Assembly (NCBI GenBank): GCA_028554755.1
Contig: JAPTOF010000010.1
Span: 10,018,001-10,082,000 of the forward strand
Direction of reading: 5' to 3'
Length of the DNA stretch: 64,000 nucleotides
Origin: Cordia subcordata
Taxonomy: Eukaryota > Streptophyta > Magnoliopsida > Boraginales > Cordiaceae
Shown piece after piece: positions 22,623 through 34,793 of this stretch; the stretch's first letter is position 1, and each line of letters begins with the position of its first letter. A program made the translations under genes and the position numbers. The notes under the pieces are model-generated. The model saw only the letters and a list, made by a program, of their open reading frames with translations. It had not been told where the DNA came from and made no database searches.

Positions 22623-24359
22623 TTTACTTGGAATGCACTATAAGGCAAGGGTTGGGTTTACCTTGCAATGACAAGGGCAAGAGGGAAGATGGGTTTCCTA
22701 TACTATCAAAGCTACATTGTTGCATTCTTAGGCTCTCAAAATTTTGGAAGCTCTAGTAAGGCATATGAATTGTGGGTTCCCCCTTTCTGGAAAAAGGAAG
22801 GCTGATAAAGGCATAAGAGCGAGTTGTGAACACCAGAAGGAAAGATGTCTAAAATGTTTTAGTCCAGTTTGAAATGGAGTCATGTTAGTTTCCATCAAGG
22901 TTAGCTTTGAAACTCTAAAGGGTCTAGTGCATTCCCAAGGACAATGCAAACTGGGCTTTGTGAATTGTTGGATGGTGGTATGGTTCTTCGAGAGGAGCAA
23001 GAAGAGCACCAGTCTACTTGTTGATGAGAGGCAAGGAAATTGGCCCTTGAGTTTCTTGTCATGGAACCTGGAGAGTTGGAAATTGAGGAAGTTGATGGAT
23101 TTGTGAGGTGATGGAAGGAAGCGGTATGTGGTCGGGTCGGTAATGAAACAGTTTCGTCGTGCTTGCAGTTTGATGAAGATTGAAGTGGGGTCGAGTGATC
23201 GATGATTTAATAGCTGGCAATTAGTAGCTGGGTTGGGTCCTTGGCGTAGAAGAGAACTCAGATGCGAGGTTTTAATTTGGTTTTGCGCATTGTAGGTTGA
23301 GTTTGTGAACTTGATTGATCTTGAGTCATTTAATGAAATCAAATTTTATCTTAAAGGGTTTGATCCGGTCTTCGTGGTGCGTAGAATAGTTTATGCACCT
23401 TTCTACTGATTAGATGATAAGAGGCATAAATCTGTTGTATGGTGAGTAGTTTTGTGAGCTTGTTCACATAGTCGACCAAGTGTGTTCTTAGGATTTTTTC
23501 CTTGGAGCATTGATTCTCACTTTAGTCTTTTTGCCATTGGACTTCGTCTTTTGGCCATTAGGCATTTAGTCATCTTACCATGGTCATTTGCCATATACGG
23601 CCCTAATTGAAATGCATACATCTGTTTCATACAGTACTTCACTTTTTGGCCATTAGGCATTGGTCATCTTACATCGTTCTTTGGGCGTTGGAATTCAAGA
23701 TCGTCATTTTATTTATTTATTATTGTGTAACAGCCCAAGTTAAAAAATAAGCATTAAATAATTTTGTTTAAACCAAAATTTGAGTTCCTTTGGATTTCCT
23801 TGGCCTGAAGTGGTCTATTAAACGTTCACTTATTTTCTAGCCTCCTCATGCTTTAAAAAGAAAGTTCTTTAACTATTCCTTGGCTCTGAACGTTCTATTC
23901 AACTCTTTGTTTGTGTAATGTGGGTAAGGTGTCTTTTTAATATTTTTACAATTTCTTTACTTTATTTGTTTAGTGATGAAGATGGTGATTTTCCATAGAT
24001 ATTTGCTTGGTGGATATAGATTTCTGAAAGCTTTTCAGAATATCTTGGAAACTTAGTCATTAGTTCTGTTAGTGATTATGAGAGTGATTTATTAAATCCT
24101 GTGATATAGGAATTTTGTTATTACTACTTAATTTGTTTTCTCTTATACCTAAAATATGACACTCGATCCAATTCAAACTTTTTGAAGGATCTTCTTGTTT
24201 ATTCATTTATTTTAAAAAAAGTAGAAACAGGGCTTGAAAATGACAACTTTTTATGGTGTCTAGAACATTGCTAAATAAAGAAAAGGTTTGTGTTACTATT
24301 CAAGACGGCAGTAACCACACTGTTCACGGTGAACAGTAACTTGGTCCATGTTTTGTAGG
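22623..24359. other. Unassigned intergenic DNA
   Basis: No recognised gene. There is a 204-codon open frame on the minus strand (23342-22728) without any family signature, and the plus strand is also partly open there. A duplicated phrase TTTTTGGCCATTAGGCATT appears near 23550 and 23645. I cannot assign a function to any of it. Confidence 0.5.
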
Positions 24360-24467
24360 AGTGCATTGTTTTTTTTTTTTTTGGGCTGGGCAAGTAAGCA
24401 TTTCATATCACCAATAAAAACAAAACAAACAAGCATCAAATAATCACATGCAGTTAACATCAAAGCT

Positions 24468-25662
24468 TCAATTAAAACACAAGAGACTATTTTCTGGACT
24501 ATCTCTATATTTACCTTGACTACACATTCTGTCCCTAATATTCACAAAAATGGCTTGAAAAATTTGTTCATCCGTCGAGCAACCAATGTCGAAAATCCTG
24601 GCATTCCTTTCCTTCCAAATATGATAAACCGTAGCACCAAAGCTAAGCAGCGTTAAGTCCTTCTTTAACCCATCTTTTGTGCAGTACTTTCGATTATCTT
24701 CAATCAGCTCTTCCCAAAGTTCGGTACGAGTCTTGATCCTCAACTTCTTGCAACATTCTTTCCAGATCCTTCCAGAAAATGAACTACCAAAAAACAAATG
24801 GTCTCTAGTTTCCACCTCATTTCGATAGAAGACAAAAGAGGCATCTGAAATAACACTCCAGGAAAGAAGCTTACAACATGTGGAAAGTCTATCCAAGAAA
24901 GCCATCTAGAGAATAACACTATTATTGGGAATAATCGTTCTGTGCCAAACCAACTCATGCTAAGAGACTTCTGCTCTTTTATCTTTGATTTCATTCCAGG
25001 TCCATTTTGAGGTAAAAACTCCCCCCGTGCTTGGACCCCACTTGATAACATCTTCACCCTCGGAGTAAAGTGGAGCCAAATCGTAAAGGAAAATTAACTC
25101 AGTAGGCCACCGCCATTGGCCTTTCTAGGGAAACTCATTGACCTTGCTATACCTCCATTGATTTGGAATGATAATATGATTTCCAGCAACAAACTTCCAC
25201 AAAGGGCCAATATCAAGCCAATTTCTCACATCAAAAAAGTCGAACTCCCATCCTTAACCTCATGTCTAATGAATTTGTTTGCTTTTCCCGGAGCTTTTAC
25301 CAGGTCGAAGAAGCATTAGAAGATGGCTTAATTTCCCAAATGCTCCCCTTCTTAAGCAAAACTCGATGAGCCCAAATATCTCATAACGATTCCCTGTCAA
25401 CATACGTATGCCAGAATTGTTTAAGGATCGTGACTTGATCAATGTCTCGAACCCTTCTGATACCTAAGGCCCCTTCTTTAACCAGCCTACACACATCCTT
25501 CCAGGCTACTCTTGCACCACCTTTTGTCTGGCAATTTCCTTTCCAGAGAAATCTAGCCAACTTGCTCTCAACTTCTCTAACAACAGTCTTAGGAAGAAGG
25601 AATACATTGCTCCAGTAATAAGTTAAGCTTAGGAGAACACTCTTGATAAGTTGGACTCTACC
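24468..25662 (-). pseudogene. LINE RT C-terminus and zf-RVT domain
   Basis: The frame 25710-25381 (its first codons inside the copia LTR) reads through RVQLIKSVLLSLTYYWSNVF and RFLWKG, the maturase-like region after LINE reverse transcriptase. Frame 24905-24468 contains the zinc-tail pattern FYRNEVETRDHLFF and IWKERNARIF. The two frames are not continuous, so the 3' part is broken. Confidence 0.85.
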
Positions 25663-25725
25663 TGACAAGATATTTTGAGAGAATATTTTCTGTTTCATTC
25701 CATGCAACACAGTTACAATTATCTG

Positions 25726-25773
<48 letters not shown>

Positions 25774-25927
25774 CTGACTACAAGAGAGACAGAGAGTTAG
25801 TTACAATACTAACTGCTAGTACACACTGAGCTATCAACTCATTTAATGAGTTGACTTTGACTATCAAACAATAACTACTTCTGCAGAATATTAACAACAA
25901 CTGAAAACTATTTCCTGTGCTCTAATA
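25663..25927 (-). repeat. Copia A 3' LTR
   Basis: Plus strand starts TGACAAGATATTTTGAGAG and ends CTCTAATA; the terminal CA seen in the partner is mutated here. It contains a long (AT)n run at about 25733-25770. The adjacent polypurine tract on the minus strand is TCAGCTTGAGGGGGGC (25928-25943). Confidence 0.93.
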
Positions 25928-25934
25928 GCCCCCC

Positions 25935-26405
25935 TCAAGCTGATCTCTGATGAAGAATCAAGGGCAGCTTGCTCCTCAAGTACTCAAATTGTTGTGTGGT
26001 AAGAGACTTGGTAAACATATCAGCCACTTGATCTGCAGAAGGAATATAGGAAATAGAAAGCTTTTTAGCAATGACTTGCTCCCTAATGTAGTGATAATCC
26101 AATTCAATGTGCTTAGTTCTTGCATGAAAAACAGGATTAGTAGCAAGAGCTAAAGCAGAAACATTATCACAAGTTAGAGTAGGAGTTAAGACTGGAATAT
26201 TCAAAGCATGGAGAATATAAGTTAGCCAAGTTATCTCTGCAGCAGTAGTGGCCATTGATCTATACTCTGCCTCTGTACTAGATCTAGCCACTGTAGGCTG
26301 TTTCTTGCTACACCATGACACAAGATTTGAACCTAAGTAAATACAGAAGCCAGTAGTTGATTTTTTATCAGATGTGTCACTAGCCCAGTCGTTGTCTGAA
26401 TATGC
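25935..26405 (-). pseudogene. Copia A RNase H
   Basis: Frame 26321-25935 contains SWCSKKQPTVARSSTEAEYR, LTCDNVSALALATNPVFHAR, TKHIELDYHYIREQV and ADMFTKSL, the usual copia RNase H order. It ends just before the polypurine tract at 25928-25943. Confidence 0.92.
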
Positions 26406-27569
26406 TTAAAGTGTCAGTGGCCCTGGAGTGAATGATAAGCCCATAGACAAAGTCCCTTTAACATATTTGAGAACTCTTTTCAAAGAAATAAAATCTGCAT
26501 TTGTAGGAGAGTGCATCTTTTGGCACAGTGTATTCACAGCAAACTGTAGATCAGGTCTTGTTACAGTAAGATATTGCAAAGCACCAAGTAAACTTCTGAA
26601 AAGAGTGGGATTATTGAATGGCTCACTAGCATTAGCAGACTGCTTAATATACTTGGAAACAGTTGGAGTATAGACTGGTTTGCAGTCAGACATTCCAGCT
26701 TTCTGTAGCAAATTCATTGCATATTTTCTTTGATGTAGCAGAAATCCTGAACTTGTTTCCTGAACCTCAAGGCCTAGGAAATATGATAACTTTCCCAAAT
26801 ATTTCATTGCAAAATTGGTATGCATGACTAAAATTAGGTGATCAATAGCTGCAGAAGATGAGCTAGTGATAATAATATCATCTGCATACACAAGAAGAAT
26901 GATGGTGTATGTAGATGTCTTGAGAGTAAACAATGATGTATCAGCTGATGTTGTAACAAAACCTTGATGAAGAAAAAAAGAAGACAGTTTAGCATACCAA
27001 GCCCTAGGAGTTTGTTTAAGTCCATATAATGACTTTTGGAGTTTACAAACAAAATGTGGTTTTAAAGGATCTTGAAACCCCTGAGGCTGCTCCATGTAGA
27101 CGACCTCTTCTAAGTCCCAATGTAGAAAGGCATATATCTAGCTAATGTAACTGCCAACCATGATGTAATGCAAGAGACAAAATAGTCCTGATTGTGGGTG
27201 CTTTAACCACTGGACTGAATGTTTCAGAGTAATCCAACCCATGTTTCTAATGAAAACATTTTGCTACTAGCCTAGCCTTATGTCTAGCAACTGAGCCATC
27301 TTCCTTTTGATTTTAAACACCCATTTACACCATATAGGCTGTCTATTAGAAGGAGGAGGTACCAGACTCCAAGTTTGTTGCTTCATGAGAGCATCATACT
27401 TCTCGTTCATTGCAATTTGCCAACAAGACATTTTGGAAGCCTGTCTATAGGTTGTAGGCTCAGAGTCAGCAGTAATGAGCTCTAAGGAATGTAAAGGATA
27501 CAATGGTGGTGGAAGAGATCCAGTTTTAGACCTGGTCATCATGGGATGTATATTATGTGGAGGAGACAT
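26406..27569 (-). pseudogene. Copia A reverse transcriptase
   Basis: Frame 27569-27267 has the SKTGS and WQIAMNEKYDALMKQQTWSL lead-in. After a disrupted stretch, frame 27095-26406 holds SLYGLKQTPRAWYAKLSSFF, the intact catalytic LVYADDIIIT box, MKYLGKLSYFLGLEVQ and LLGALQYLTVTRPDLQ. The RT active site is intact but upstream sequence is shifted. Confidence 0.92.
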
Positions 27570-27734
27570 GGTAGAGGAAGACTAAGAAGGTGACATAGTG
27601 GATAGAGAATTGGAGGGATTAATAGACTCAGATGAAGAGGATGTACCAGATTGATTTGCAGCAGTGACTTGATTAGGACTGCTGGAAGACTGACCTGGAC
27701 TATTACCAGGAGGTGAAGGACAGGTTGAGTCTGA

Positions 27735-28556
27735 TTAAATAGAAGATGCAGGTTGATTATTATCAGGTTGGATAAAATGTGTAGAATTATGAGAAGAATC
27801 CAACACAGATGCTTTGCCAGAGAAATTTGATGGAATAGAAGCCTCTGAACTTGATTCAGAAGCTAAAGTTGACCCAAAAGATGAAAATTTAAATGGAAAA
27901 TGTGCTAGTGTAAGATTAGGTAATGACTGAGAATGGATGGCAAAAGGAAAAGTTGCTTCAACAAACTTAACATGTCTGGACAAGTAAACTCTATTAGTGA
28001 CTAAGTCAAGACACTTATAGCCCTTAGCAGTAGAAGAGTACCCCAAGAAAACACATGGCATAGACCTATTTTCCAATTTATGAGCAGAATATGGCCTAAG
28101 CCAGGGAAAACATAAGCAGCCAAACACTTTTAAGGCATTGTAATCAGGTAATTCTGCATATAGACACTCATAGGGTGATTTATTTGATAAAGTAGGAGTT
28201 GGAAGCCTATTAATTAGGTAATTAGCAGTGGCTAAGGCTTCCAGCCAATATTTGGAAGGCATGTGACTATGATTAAGCAAGGCTAAAGTGGTTTCAATCA
28301 GATGTAAATGTTTTCTTTCCACCTTACCATTTTGTTCTGGAGTATGAGGACAAGAAGTGTGATGAAGATTACCCAAAGATTGAGGATAGAACTGAAACTG
28401 ATGATTAGTGTATTCACCACCATTATTAGTTCGTAAAATCTTAATTCCAGTGTCAAATTGGGTTTTTACGATAGAGTGAAAACTTAAAAAGGCATTATAA
28501 GCTTCACTTTTTGCTTTTAGAGGATAAATCCAACAAAACTTAGTAAAATCATCCAA
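27735..28556 (-). pseudogene. Copia A integrase
   Basis: Frame of 273 codons starting at DDFTKFCWIYPLK. The second catalytic position reads TNNGGEY, with Asn where the DDE Asp is expected. The Glu is present in PEQNGKVERKH. Downstream motifs YWLEALATANYLINRLPTP and FGCLCFPWLRPY are typical of copia. A stop precedes the RT lead-in. Confidence 0.9.
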
Positions 28557-29347
28557 GAAAATGATCTAATATTTATATTTCATACAAGATTCAATAGGAG
28601 ATGGTCCCCATACATCAGAATGTATTAAAGCAAAAGGCTTAGAAGTCTTGGTAGTAGAATTAGGAAAAGGCAGCTTGTGTGCTTTGGTTATAGAACAATC
28701 AGTACAATGTTCAGAAAAGTAGCCTAGCTGCTTATTTATTAAAGATGAAACAACCGTAGACTAGCAGGATGCCCCAACCTCAAGTGCCATTCTCTGTCAA
28801 CAGTTGATTCTGAGTTGGTGCAGACACAATGTAGAGCAGTAAATGTGAATGAAGCAAGAATAGATGACTGTGCAGCAAAAGGTGGTTGCAATTGAGATGG
28901 AATAGGATAGAGACTTCTTTCACAGGGGCCCTGGAAGCGTACCAAATTGGAGTGACTGTCTAGAATGATCACCTCCTTGGAATTAAACACAATGGTACAA
29001 TTGTTATCTTTGGTTAGTTGGTAGACACACAAAAGATTTGATGACAAAGTAGGCACATATAACAGATTAGAAATAACCAAGTCAACGGAGGAAGTTTTAA
29101 GAATACCAGAACCAATATTTTGGATGGGAAGTTGAGCACCATTTCCTACTGCCACTGAGGAAGAACCTGTATGGACTTGAGGCTGATGAAGTTGTGTGTA
29201 GTGAGAAGTAATATGACTTGTGGCTCCTGTGTCAAGATACCAGGGCTTTGGAGTTGAAGAAGTGACCTGATCAGTGGTAGAAACTTGTGCAGTTAGAGCA
29301 GTTTGTGTTGGCTTCTCATAGTAATAGCAGTTTGTGTCAAGCCTATG
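28557..29347 (-). pseudogene. Copia A protease and GAG-pre-integrase
   Basis: The protease motif WYLDTGATSHIT lies at about 29215-29255, with the catalytic Asp present. The frame 29155-28739 continues through the protease and reaches REWHLRLGHP, the pre-integrase motif, before a stop near 28737. After it come the integrase zinc cysteines, and a further stop is at about 28557. Confidence 0.85.
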
Positions 29348-30237
29348 TCAACATTGTAAGGCATGATGATTAGGCTTGTCACAGATTTGGCAATACAATT
29401 TAGATCCTAGAGGAGCTTGATGAGATGGATTAGGAGGAGAACCATGACCAGCAGTCCTGCCCTGAACTCTTTGACCTCTGCCTCTACTATTGAATGATCT
29501 ACCTTTGCCCCTGTCTCTCTGAGCACTAGTGTTAGTATACAAGGCAGTTTGAAGATCAGAGGAAGAAGAATCTATTAGTTGCATCTTGTTATTGAATGAC
29601 ATATTGATTTCTTCATTCAGAAGAAGACTAGTAAGCTCAGGAACTCCAATAGGCTCTGGCCTGACTCTAATAGTATTTCTAATAGAGTCAAAAACTGAAG
29701 GCAGACCCTGGAGTATATAGTAGACTAGATCTTCATCTTTGATTGGTTCACTGGCTGCAGCAAGATTATTAGCTATAGCTTTCACTTCATCTACATAAGC
29801 TTGAATTGTTTTGGATCCTTTAGTGATGTTCATCAATTTATGCCTAAGATGATAGACTTGAGATCTGCTACTAGTTTGAAATCTTCTCTCAATTGCACTC
29901 CAAATTTCATAAGAAGTAGGGAGATGATATATGTGTAAATATAGAGAAGATGTCATAGATGCATACAAACAAGATTTGAGATACTCATCAGTGGTTTGCC
30001 AAACAGCAAAATCCGGATTGGGAGAAACAGAACCATCTAGTTTAGTAATAGTAGGAGAAGGACATGGTACAAGTCCAGTCACATGATTGAATAGCTTACA
30101 AGCCTTCAAAAACCTTGAAATTGTGTCTTCCAAAACATATGATTAGTAGTGTCCAGTTTGATTGTTACATACACTGGAAAATGCTGAAGAAGAAGCTTCA
30201 CAGCTAGAGCTAATGTCTCATCAGATGGTAGAGCCAT
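29348..30237 (-). pseudogene. Copia A Gag
   Basis: Starts at ATG 30237 (MALPSDETLALAVKLLLQHF), shortly after the leader. A one-base shift near 30115-30133 moves into the frame with ACKLFNHVTG. Gag continues through DEYLKSCLYASM and YHLRHKLMNI. It ends with a complete zinc knuckle CQICDKPNHHALQC and a TGA at 29345-29347. Gag packages the element RNA. Confidence 0.88.
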
Positions 30238-30607
30238 GAATTAGGGTTTGTCGCAGAGTGCGATTTAATCAAAAGAAAATGTATGAAGTGAGAATAAAAA
30301 ATGTAAACCGATAGATTGATTCGCACTGAGGGGCGGAGTAAGTTGCTGTAGTTTGAGATCTGGATGTAGAGATATGAAGACGATATAATAGATCAATGAA
30401 GTAACAAACCCTAACTCTAAAGCAGAAGAAAAATTTTTAAGAATTTTGTGTTTTGAATGATAACAAGCACAACTTATTGATTGTTTATGCTTTGTTTCAT
30501 TCAAACAGATCAAAATATAAGAAAAGATCAGAGCTTAGCAGCCATGGAAGCTATGATTATGAAGACTCAAGCTTCGAGAAGAGAGAGAAAACCAGATCTC
30601 AATCCTT

Positions 30608-30620
30608 GCTCTGGATACCA
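30608..30620 (-). promoter_or_regulatory. Copia A primer-binding site
   Basis: Minus strand TGGTATCCAGAGC directly after the 5' LTR. This is the initiator-Met tRNA primer site with one inserted C. Confidence 0.85.
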
Positions 30621-30859
30621 TGACAAGATATTTTGAGAGAATATTTTCTGTTTCATTCCATGCAACACAGTTACAATTATCTGGTATATATATATATATA
30701 TATATACCTGACTACAAGAGAGAGAGAGTTAGTTACAAAACTAACTGCTAGTACACACTGAGCTATCAACTCATTTAATCAGTTGACTTTGACTCTCAAA
30801 CAATAACTACTTCTGCAGAATATTAACAACAACTGAAAACTATTTCCTATACTCTAACA
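30621..30859 (-). repeat. Copia A 5' LTR
   Basis: Plus strand TGACAAGATA to CTCTAACA; on the minus strand it begins TGTTAGAG and ends CTTGTCA. Its AT tract is much shorter than in the partner LTR. Confidence 0.93.
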
Positions 30860-30864
30860 CTACC

Positions 30865-32217
30865 TGCATACGGTAGCCACCTTGTTGTCCAGTGCTCAAT
30901 CTTGCTTGTAGTCTTCTCAACAAGAACCTGACACTCACTCCGATTTAACCTCTTGACAATCATGGGGATCCCAATGTAGCGAACAGGGAGACGCCCAGCT
31001 TTAATGTTAAGGATTTTGCAGATTTCCTCCTGAAGTCTACCACAGCACCTAGCAAAATAAACTTCACTTTTTGCCCTGCTAATCTGCAGCCCCGACAATC
31101 TGCTAAAGATGGTCACTGCAGTGTTAATCACCTTAATGGAGCTTAAGTCCGCTTTAGAGAAAACAAATCGTCAGCAAAGGTTAAATGGTTGAGCTCAATC
31201 TTCTTACACTTTGGGTGATAGCTAAACTTCTTTTTCTAGCCCCTAATTCTCAGCAAACCTGAAAGTACCTCCATTGCAATCGCAAAGAGATAAGGTGATA
31301 AAGGGTCCCCTTGCCTGAGACCTTTCTTTCCCTTGAAATAACCCTCAAGTTGCCCATTAATAACAATGGAATACGATGGAGGGGATATAGACATCCACAC
31401 CCATTTCACAAAAATATTTGGGAATTTTAAAGCCTTAAGAGTCTTCATCACGAAATCCCAACGAACCATATCATAAGCTTTCATAATTTCAAACTTTATA
31501 GCACACCGAGAATTGATATAACTCCTGCCATAGTTGCAAATTACTTCCTGCACCACATGCACATTATCTAGTATTTTTTGCCCTGGCACAAAAGCAGTCT
31601 GGTTAATGGAAATGATCCCCTCCATCTCGTTTCTTAGACGGTTGACAATAATCTTAGATATCCCTTTGTAGACCACATTATAGCAGGATATAGGCCTATT
31701 ATCATTAATTTTTTATGGGTGCTGCATATTAGGTATTAATGAGATTGCTGTGGAATTAAGCTCGTTCAATAAAATGCCATCCCTGAAAGCAGAGTTAACC
31801 GCCCTGCAAACATCCTCCAAACAATGTTCTAGGCTTCCTTGAAGAACTTTGAGGTATACCTATCCGGTCCTGGACTCTTATCGATATCTATAGAAAAGAA
31901 AGCCCTTTTAATCTCCTCATCAATGATAGGTGCAACCAGCTATCCTGCAATTGATGGCTCAATCTCTTTCTTTAGGATATTTTCTATATCCCTTACTGAG
32001 AAGTCCTCTTGCTGTTCATGTTTTTTATCCAGTAGGTTACTGTAATACTCAACACAATGAAAGACGCCACCTCCTCATAAGACTTGATCAGGAAACCATC
32101 TTCTCTCACAAGGGTTGAGATATTGTTTCGGACCTTGCGACCCTTAATCGCCCTATGAAAATAGGCAGTGTTGTAGTCTCGTTCCTTCAACCACAACATC
32201 CTGGACTTCTATCTAAG
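30865..32217 (-). pseudogene. LINE reverse transcriptase core
   Basis: Frame 31676-31236 has the RT signature NQTAFVPGQKILDNV, the KAYDMVRWDF motif A region and GLRQGDPLSPYLFAIAMEVL. The catalytic FADDL box is at about 31165-31195 after a stop. Frame 31131-30847 continues with GLQISRAKSEVYF. Frame 32199-31993 is the upstream WLKERDYNTAYFHR segment. At least three interruptions make it inactive. Confidence 0.88.
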
Positions 32218-32222
32218 CATAG

Positions 32223-32431
32223 TGATAAGCAGAGTTAGAAATATCTGAATATGGGGAATATTCTTTGTAACTGTAATTAGTTAGTACCTGTATTAGTTAT
32301 AAAGTAAGAGTTGACTCATTGATTGCTGTAACTAAAAGACTCATGCTAGTGGTCTATAAATAGCTGGCATTATGTAACAAGTCATTAAGTCAGTTGAATG
32401 AGATATTTTATGTTTCTCTCAAATCTTCTTA
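32223..32431 (+). repeat. Copia B 5' LTR
   Basis: TGATAAGCAGAG to CTTCTTA. A TATA-like CTATAAATAG lies at about 32351-32360, as expected for the element's own promoter. The primer site TGGTATTCAGAGC follows at 32432-32444. Confidence 0.92.
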
Positions 32432-32672
32432 TGGTATTCAGAGCTTAGGAAAATATCCTAGCAAATTTTTTTAGAACACAAAGGTGTTCTTCCCCAATTT
32501 CTATGGTTTTCAATAGTGAGATCTCAATAAAAAATCCATCCAATTAAGCTTCGATTTCTCTCAAATTACAGTCGAAGCTCTCTTTTCTCTAGGCGCACAC
32601 ATCATTCGGTTTAGTTTTTCAATTCTCTATCTCAACCTCATTCTTCAATTCTTTCTTCTTCGGCAAGCTATC

Positions 32673-33656
32673 ATGGCTACTGGCTTTGCAGCTGTTCCAC
32701 ATAAAGATCTACCAACAGGATTGAAGATTTTGCTTCAAAATCTCAGTAATATGGTTAGTATCAAGCTGGACGACAATAATTTCTTGGCTTGGAAGTCTCA
32801 AATGCAAATTGCTCTTTGTGCAAGTAAATTGTTTGATCATGTGACTTGGAGAGTCACTTGTCCAGAAAAGTCAATCACTAATGCAGAAGGAAAAGAAAAC
32901 CCTAATCCAACATATGAGGCATGGATCACACAAGATGAGTACCTAAAATCTTGTCTTTTTAATACTATGACCTCTTCTGTGTTGACTCAAGTTTTTCACT
33001 TAGAGACTGCATATGAAGTATGGACTACTTTGCATACTAGGTTCAGCTCTCAAAGTAGATCACACATCTATCAGTTGAAGGTTCAGCTTTTTCATCTTTC
33101 TAAAGGCACTCAATCAATGCAGTCTTATTTGGATCATGTCAAAACTATTACTAATAGTTTGACTAGTGTCAATGAGTTTATTTACCAAGAGGATTTAGTA
33201 ATATACATCCTCAAAGGCTTGTCACCAGACTATAACTCATTCAAAGCATGCATAAGAGTTAGAACAACTCCTATTATTGTCTCTGAATTCGCTTTTCTGC
33301 TCATCTCAGAGGAACTCCATCTTAAAATGGACAATTCTCTGTCCCTGGCTGATACCACAAATCAGAATATTCGTATTGCATTATATTCTCAGTCTCAATC
33401 AAGAGGAAGAGGTCAATCTAGGGGTAGAGGAACTCCTGTCAATAGAGGCAGAGGTAGTTCACCTAGGCCTTCAGGTCCTTCAGGGTCAGGAATTCTTGGT
33501 CCTTCACCATCTCCAAGTTCTGGAAATACATAGTTTATGCCACAACAACAGTCTTCTACCTCCTATAGTCAAAAGCTTTACTGTGAAATATGTGGAAAGC
33601 CTAATCACATTGCTCTGTATTGCTGGCATAGGTTTGATAATTCTACCTATCCCAAT
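32673..33656 (+). pseudogene. Copia B Gag
   Basis: ATG at 32673 (MATGFAAVPHKDLPTGLKIL). The frame is open for 286 codons with NNFLAWKSQM, DEYLKSCLFNTM and an Arg/Gly-rich RGRGQSRGRG tail. A TAG at 33531-33533 interrupts it. In the same frame beyond the stop is the zinc knuckle CEICGKPNHIALYC (about 33582-33623), then another stop near 33657. Gag and Pol share this frame, so the stops are decay rather than a natural boundary. Confidence 0.9.
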
Positions 33657-34793
33657 TAACCTCCTGCCAAGCAAGTCTATATTGCTCAAACACCACAGAC
33701 TAATACAGGGCAATCTCAATGGGTGATGGATTCTGGAGCTAACACACATGTTACAAATGATTCTACCTATCTAAAGACTTCTCAGCCTTACTATGGTACT
33801 GATTCAGTGGCTGTTGGTAATGGTCAGACTTTGGCTTTTGCTAGCATAGGAGATGGTATCTTTTCTACACCTCACAAACTTCTTTATCTTTCTCGTGTCT
33901 TACTTGTGCCTCAAATATCTACTAATCTTCTTTCTATTTCTAAACTAACTATTGATAATGATTGCGCCATTCTTTTTATGGCAAAGGATGTCGCTATCAA
34001 GGACAATGCAACCAATACAGTCCTATACAAGGCCCCCTGTGAGAAAGGTCTATACAGGCTGCCTACCTCTTCTGTTCTGTCTTTTGCTCAGTCTCATTCA
34101 TCTCCCCAAGTTCTCATTGCCAATCTTACAATAAAAGAGACTCCTCAAGAAGTCTAATGGCATCAAAGACTTGGGCATCCTTCTGCTGCTACCTTATCAA
34201 GGCTATTAAGTGTTAGGTTACTTAATAATACTGCACATTGTAAGTCTTGTTCAGTTGCAAAATCTCATAAACTGCCTTTTGAATTGTCTAGGTCTGTGTC
34301 TGAATTTCCTTTTTAGTTGGTACATGTTGATGTATGGGGTCCTACTCCTATACCTTCTAACATGGGATATAGATACTATGTAGCATTTGTAGATGATCAC
34401 TCAAGGTTTGTTTGGTTGTATCCTATGAGAAATAAATCAGAGACTTTTTCCATCTTTCATAGCTTTCATTTAATGGTTCAAAATCAGTTTAAAGCTTCAT
34501 TGAAAATCCTAAGGTCTGACAATGGCACTGAGTTTATAAATCATAAATTCAGAGCATATTTGCAGTTTATAGGAGTTTTGCATCAAACAAGTTGTCCTTA
34601 TACTTCCCAACAAAATAGTAGGGTTGAGAGAAAATATAGACACCTCATTGAAACCACATTAACTTTGTTACATCAAAGTCATCTACCCAATGTTTTCTGG
34701 CTGGAAGCTCTGTCCATGGCTAATTACTTAGTTAATAGACTTCCTACACCAGTTCTATCACACATATCTCCTTATGAAAAACTATATTCAATT
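33657..34793 (+). pseudogene. Copia B protease and integrase
   Basis: Same frame as Gag. Protease WVMDSGANTHVTND starts at about 33720 with the catalytic Asp kept. A stop at 34155-34157 precedes the pre-integrase RLGHPSAATLSRLL. From 34317 come HVDVWGP, ILRSDNGTEF and QQNSRVERKYRH, so all three DDE acidic residues are present. A stop and frameshift near 34790 moves the frame. Confidence 0.9.

Larger units (their letters stand above)
25663..30859 (-). mobile_element. Ty1/copia LTR retrotransposon (copia A), complete structure
   Basis: Two LTRs, 25663-25927 and 30621-30859, with a perfect 5-bp target duplication CTACC (25658-25662 and 30860-30864). The order on the minus strand is 5' LTR, primer site, Gag, protease, integrase, RT, RNase H, polypurine tract, 3' LTR. 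By eye the LTRs differ at about eight positions plus the length of an AT tract. The inserted host is the minus-strand LINE. Several stops and frameshifts make it non-autonomous today. Confidence 0.95.

Noticed and set aside
22728..23342. 204-codon open frame on the minus strand
   Set aside because: No family signature, no splice context, and the opposite strand is partly open too; treated as chance.
25733..25770. Long AT repeat considered as a replication or recombination signal
   Set aside because: It is part of a copia LTR, present at shorter length in the partner LTR.
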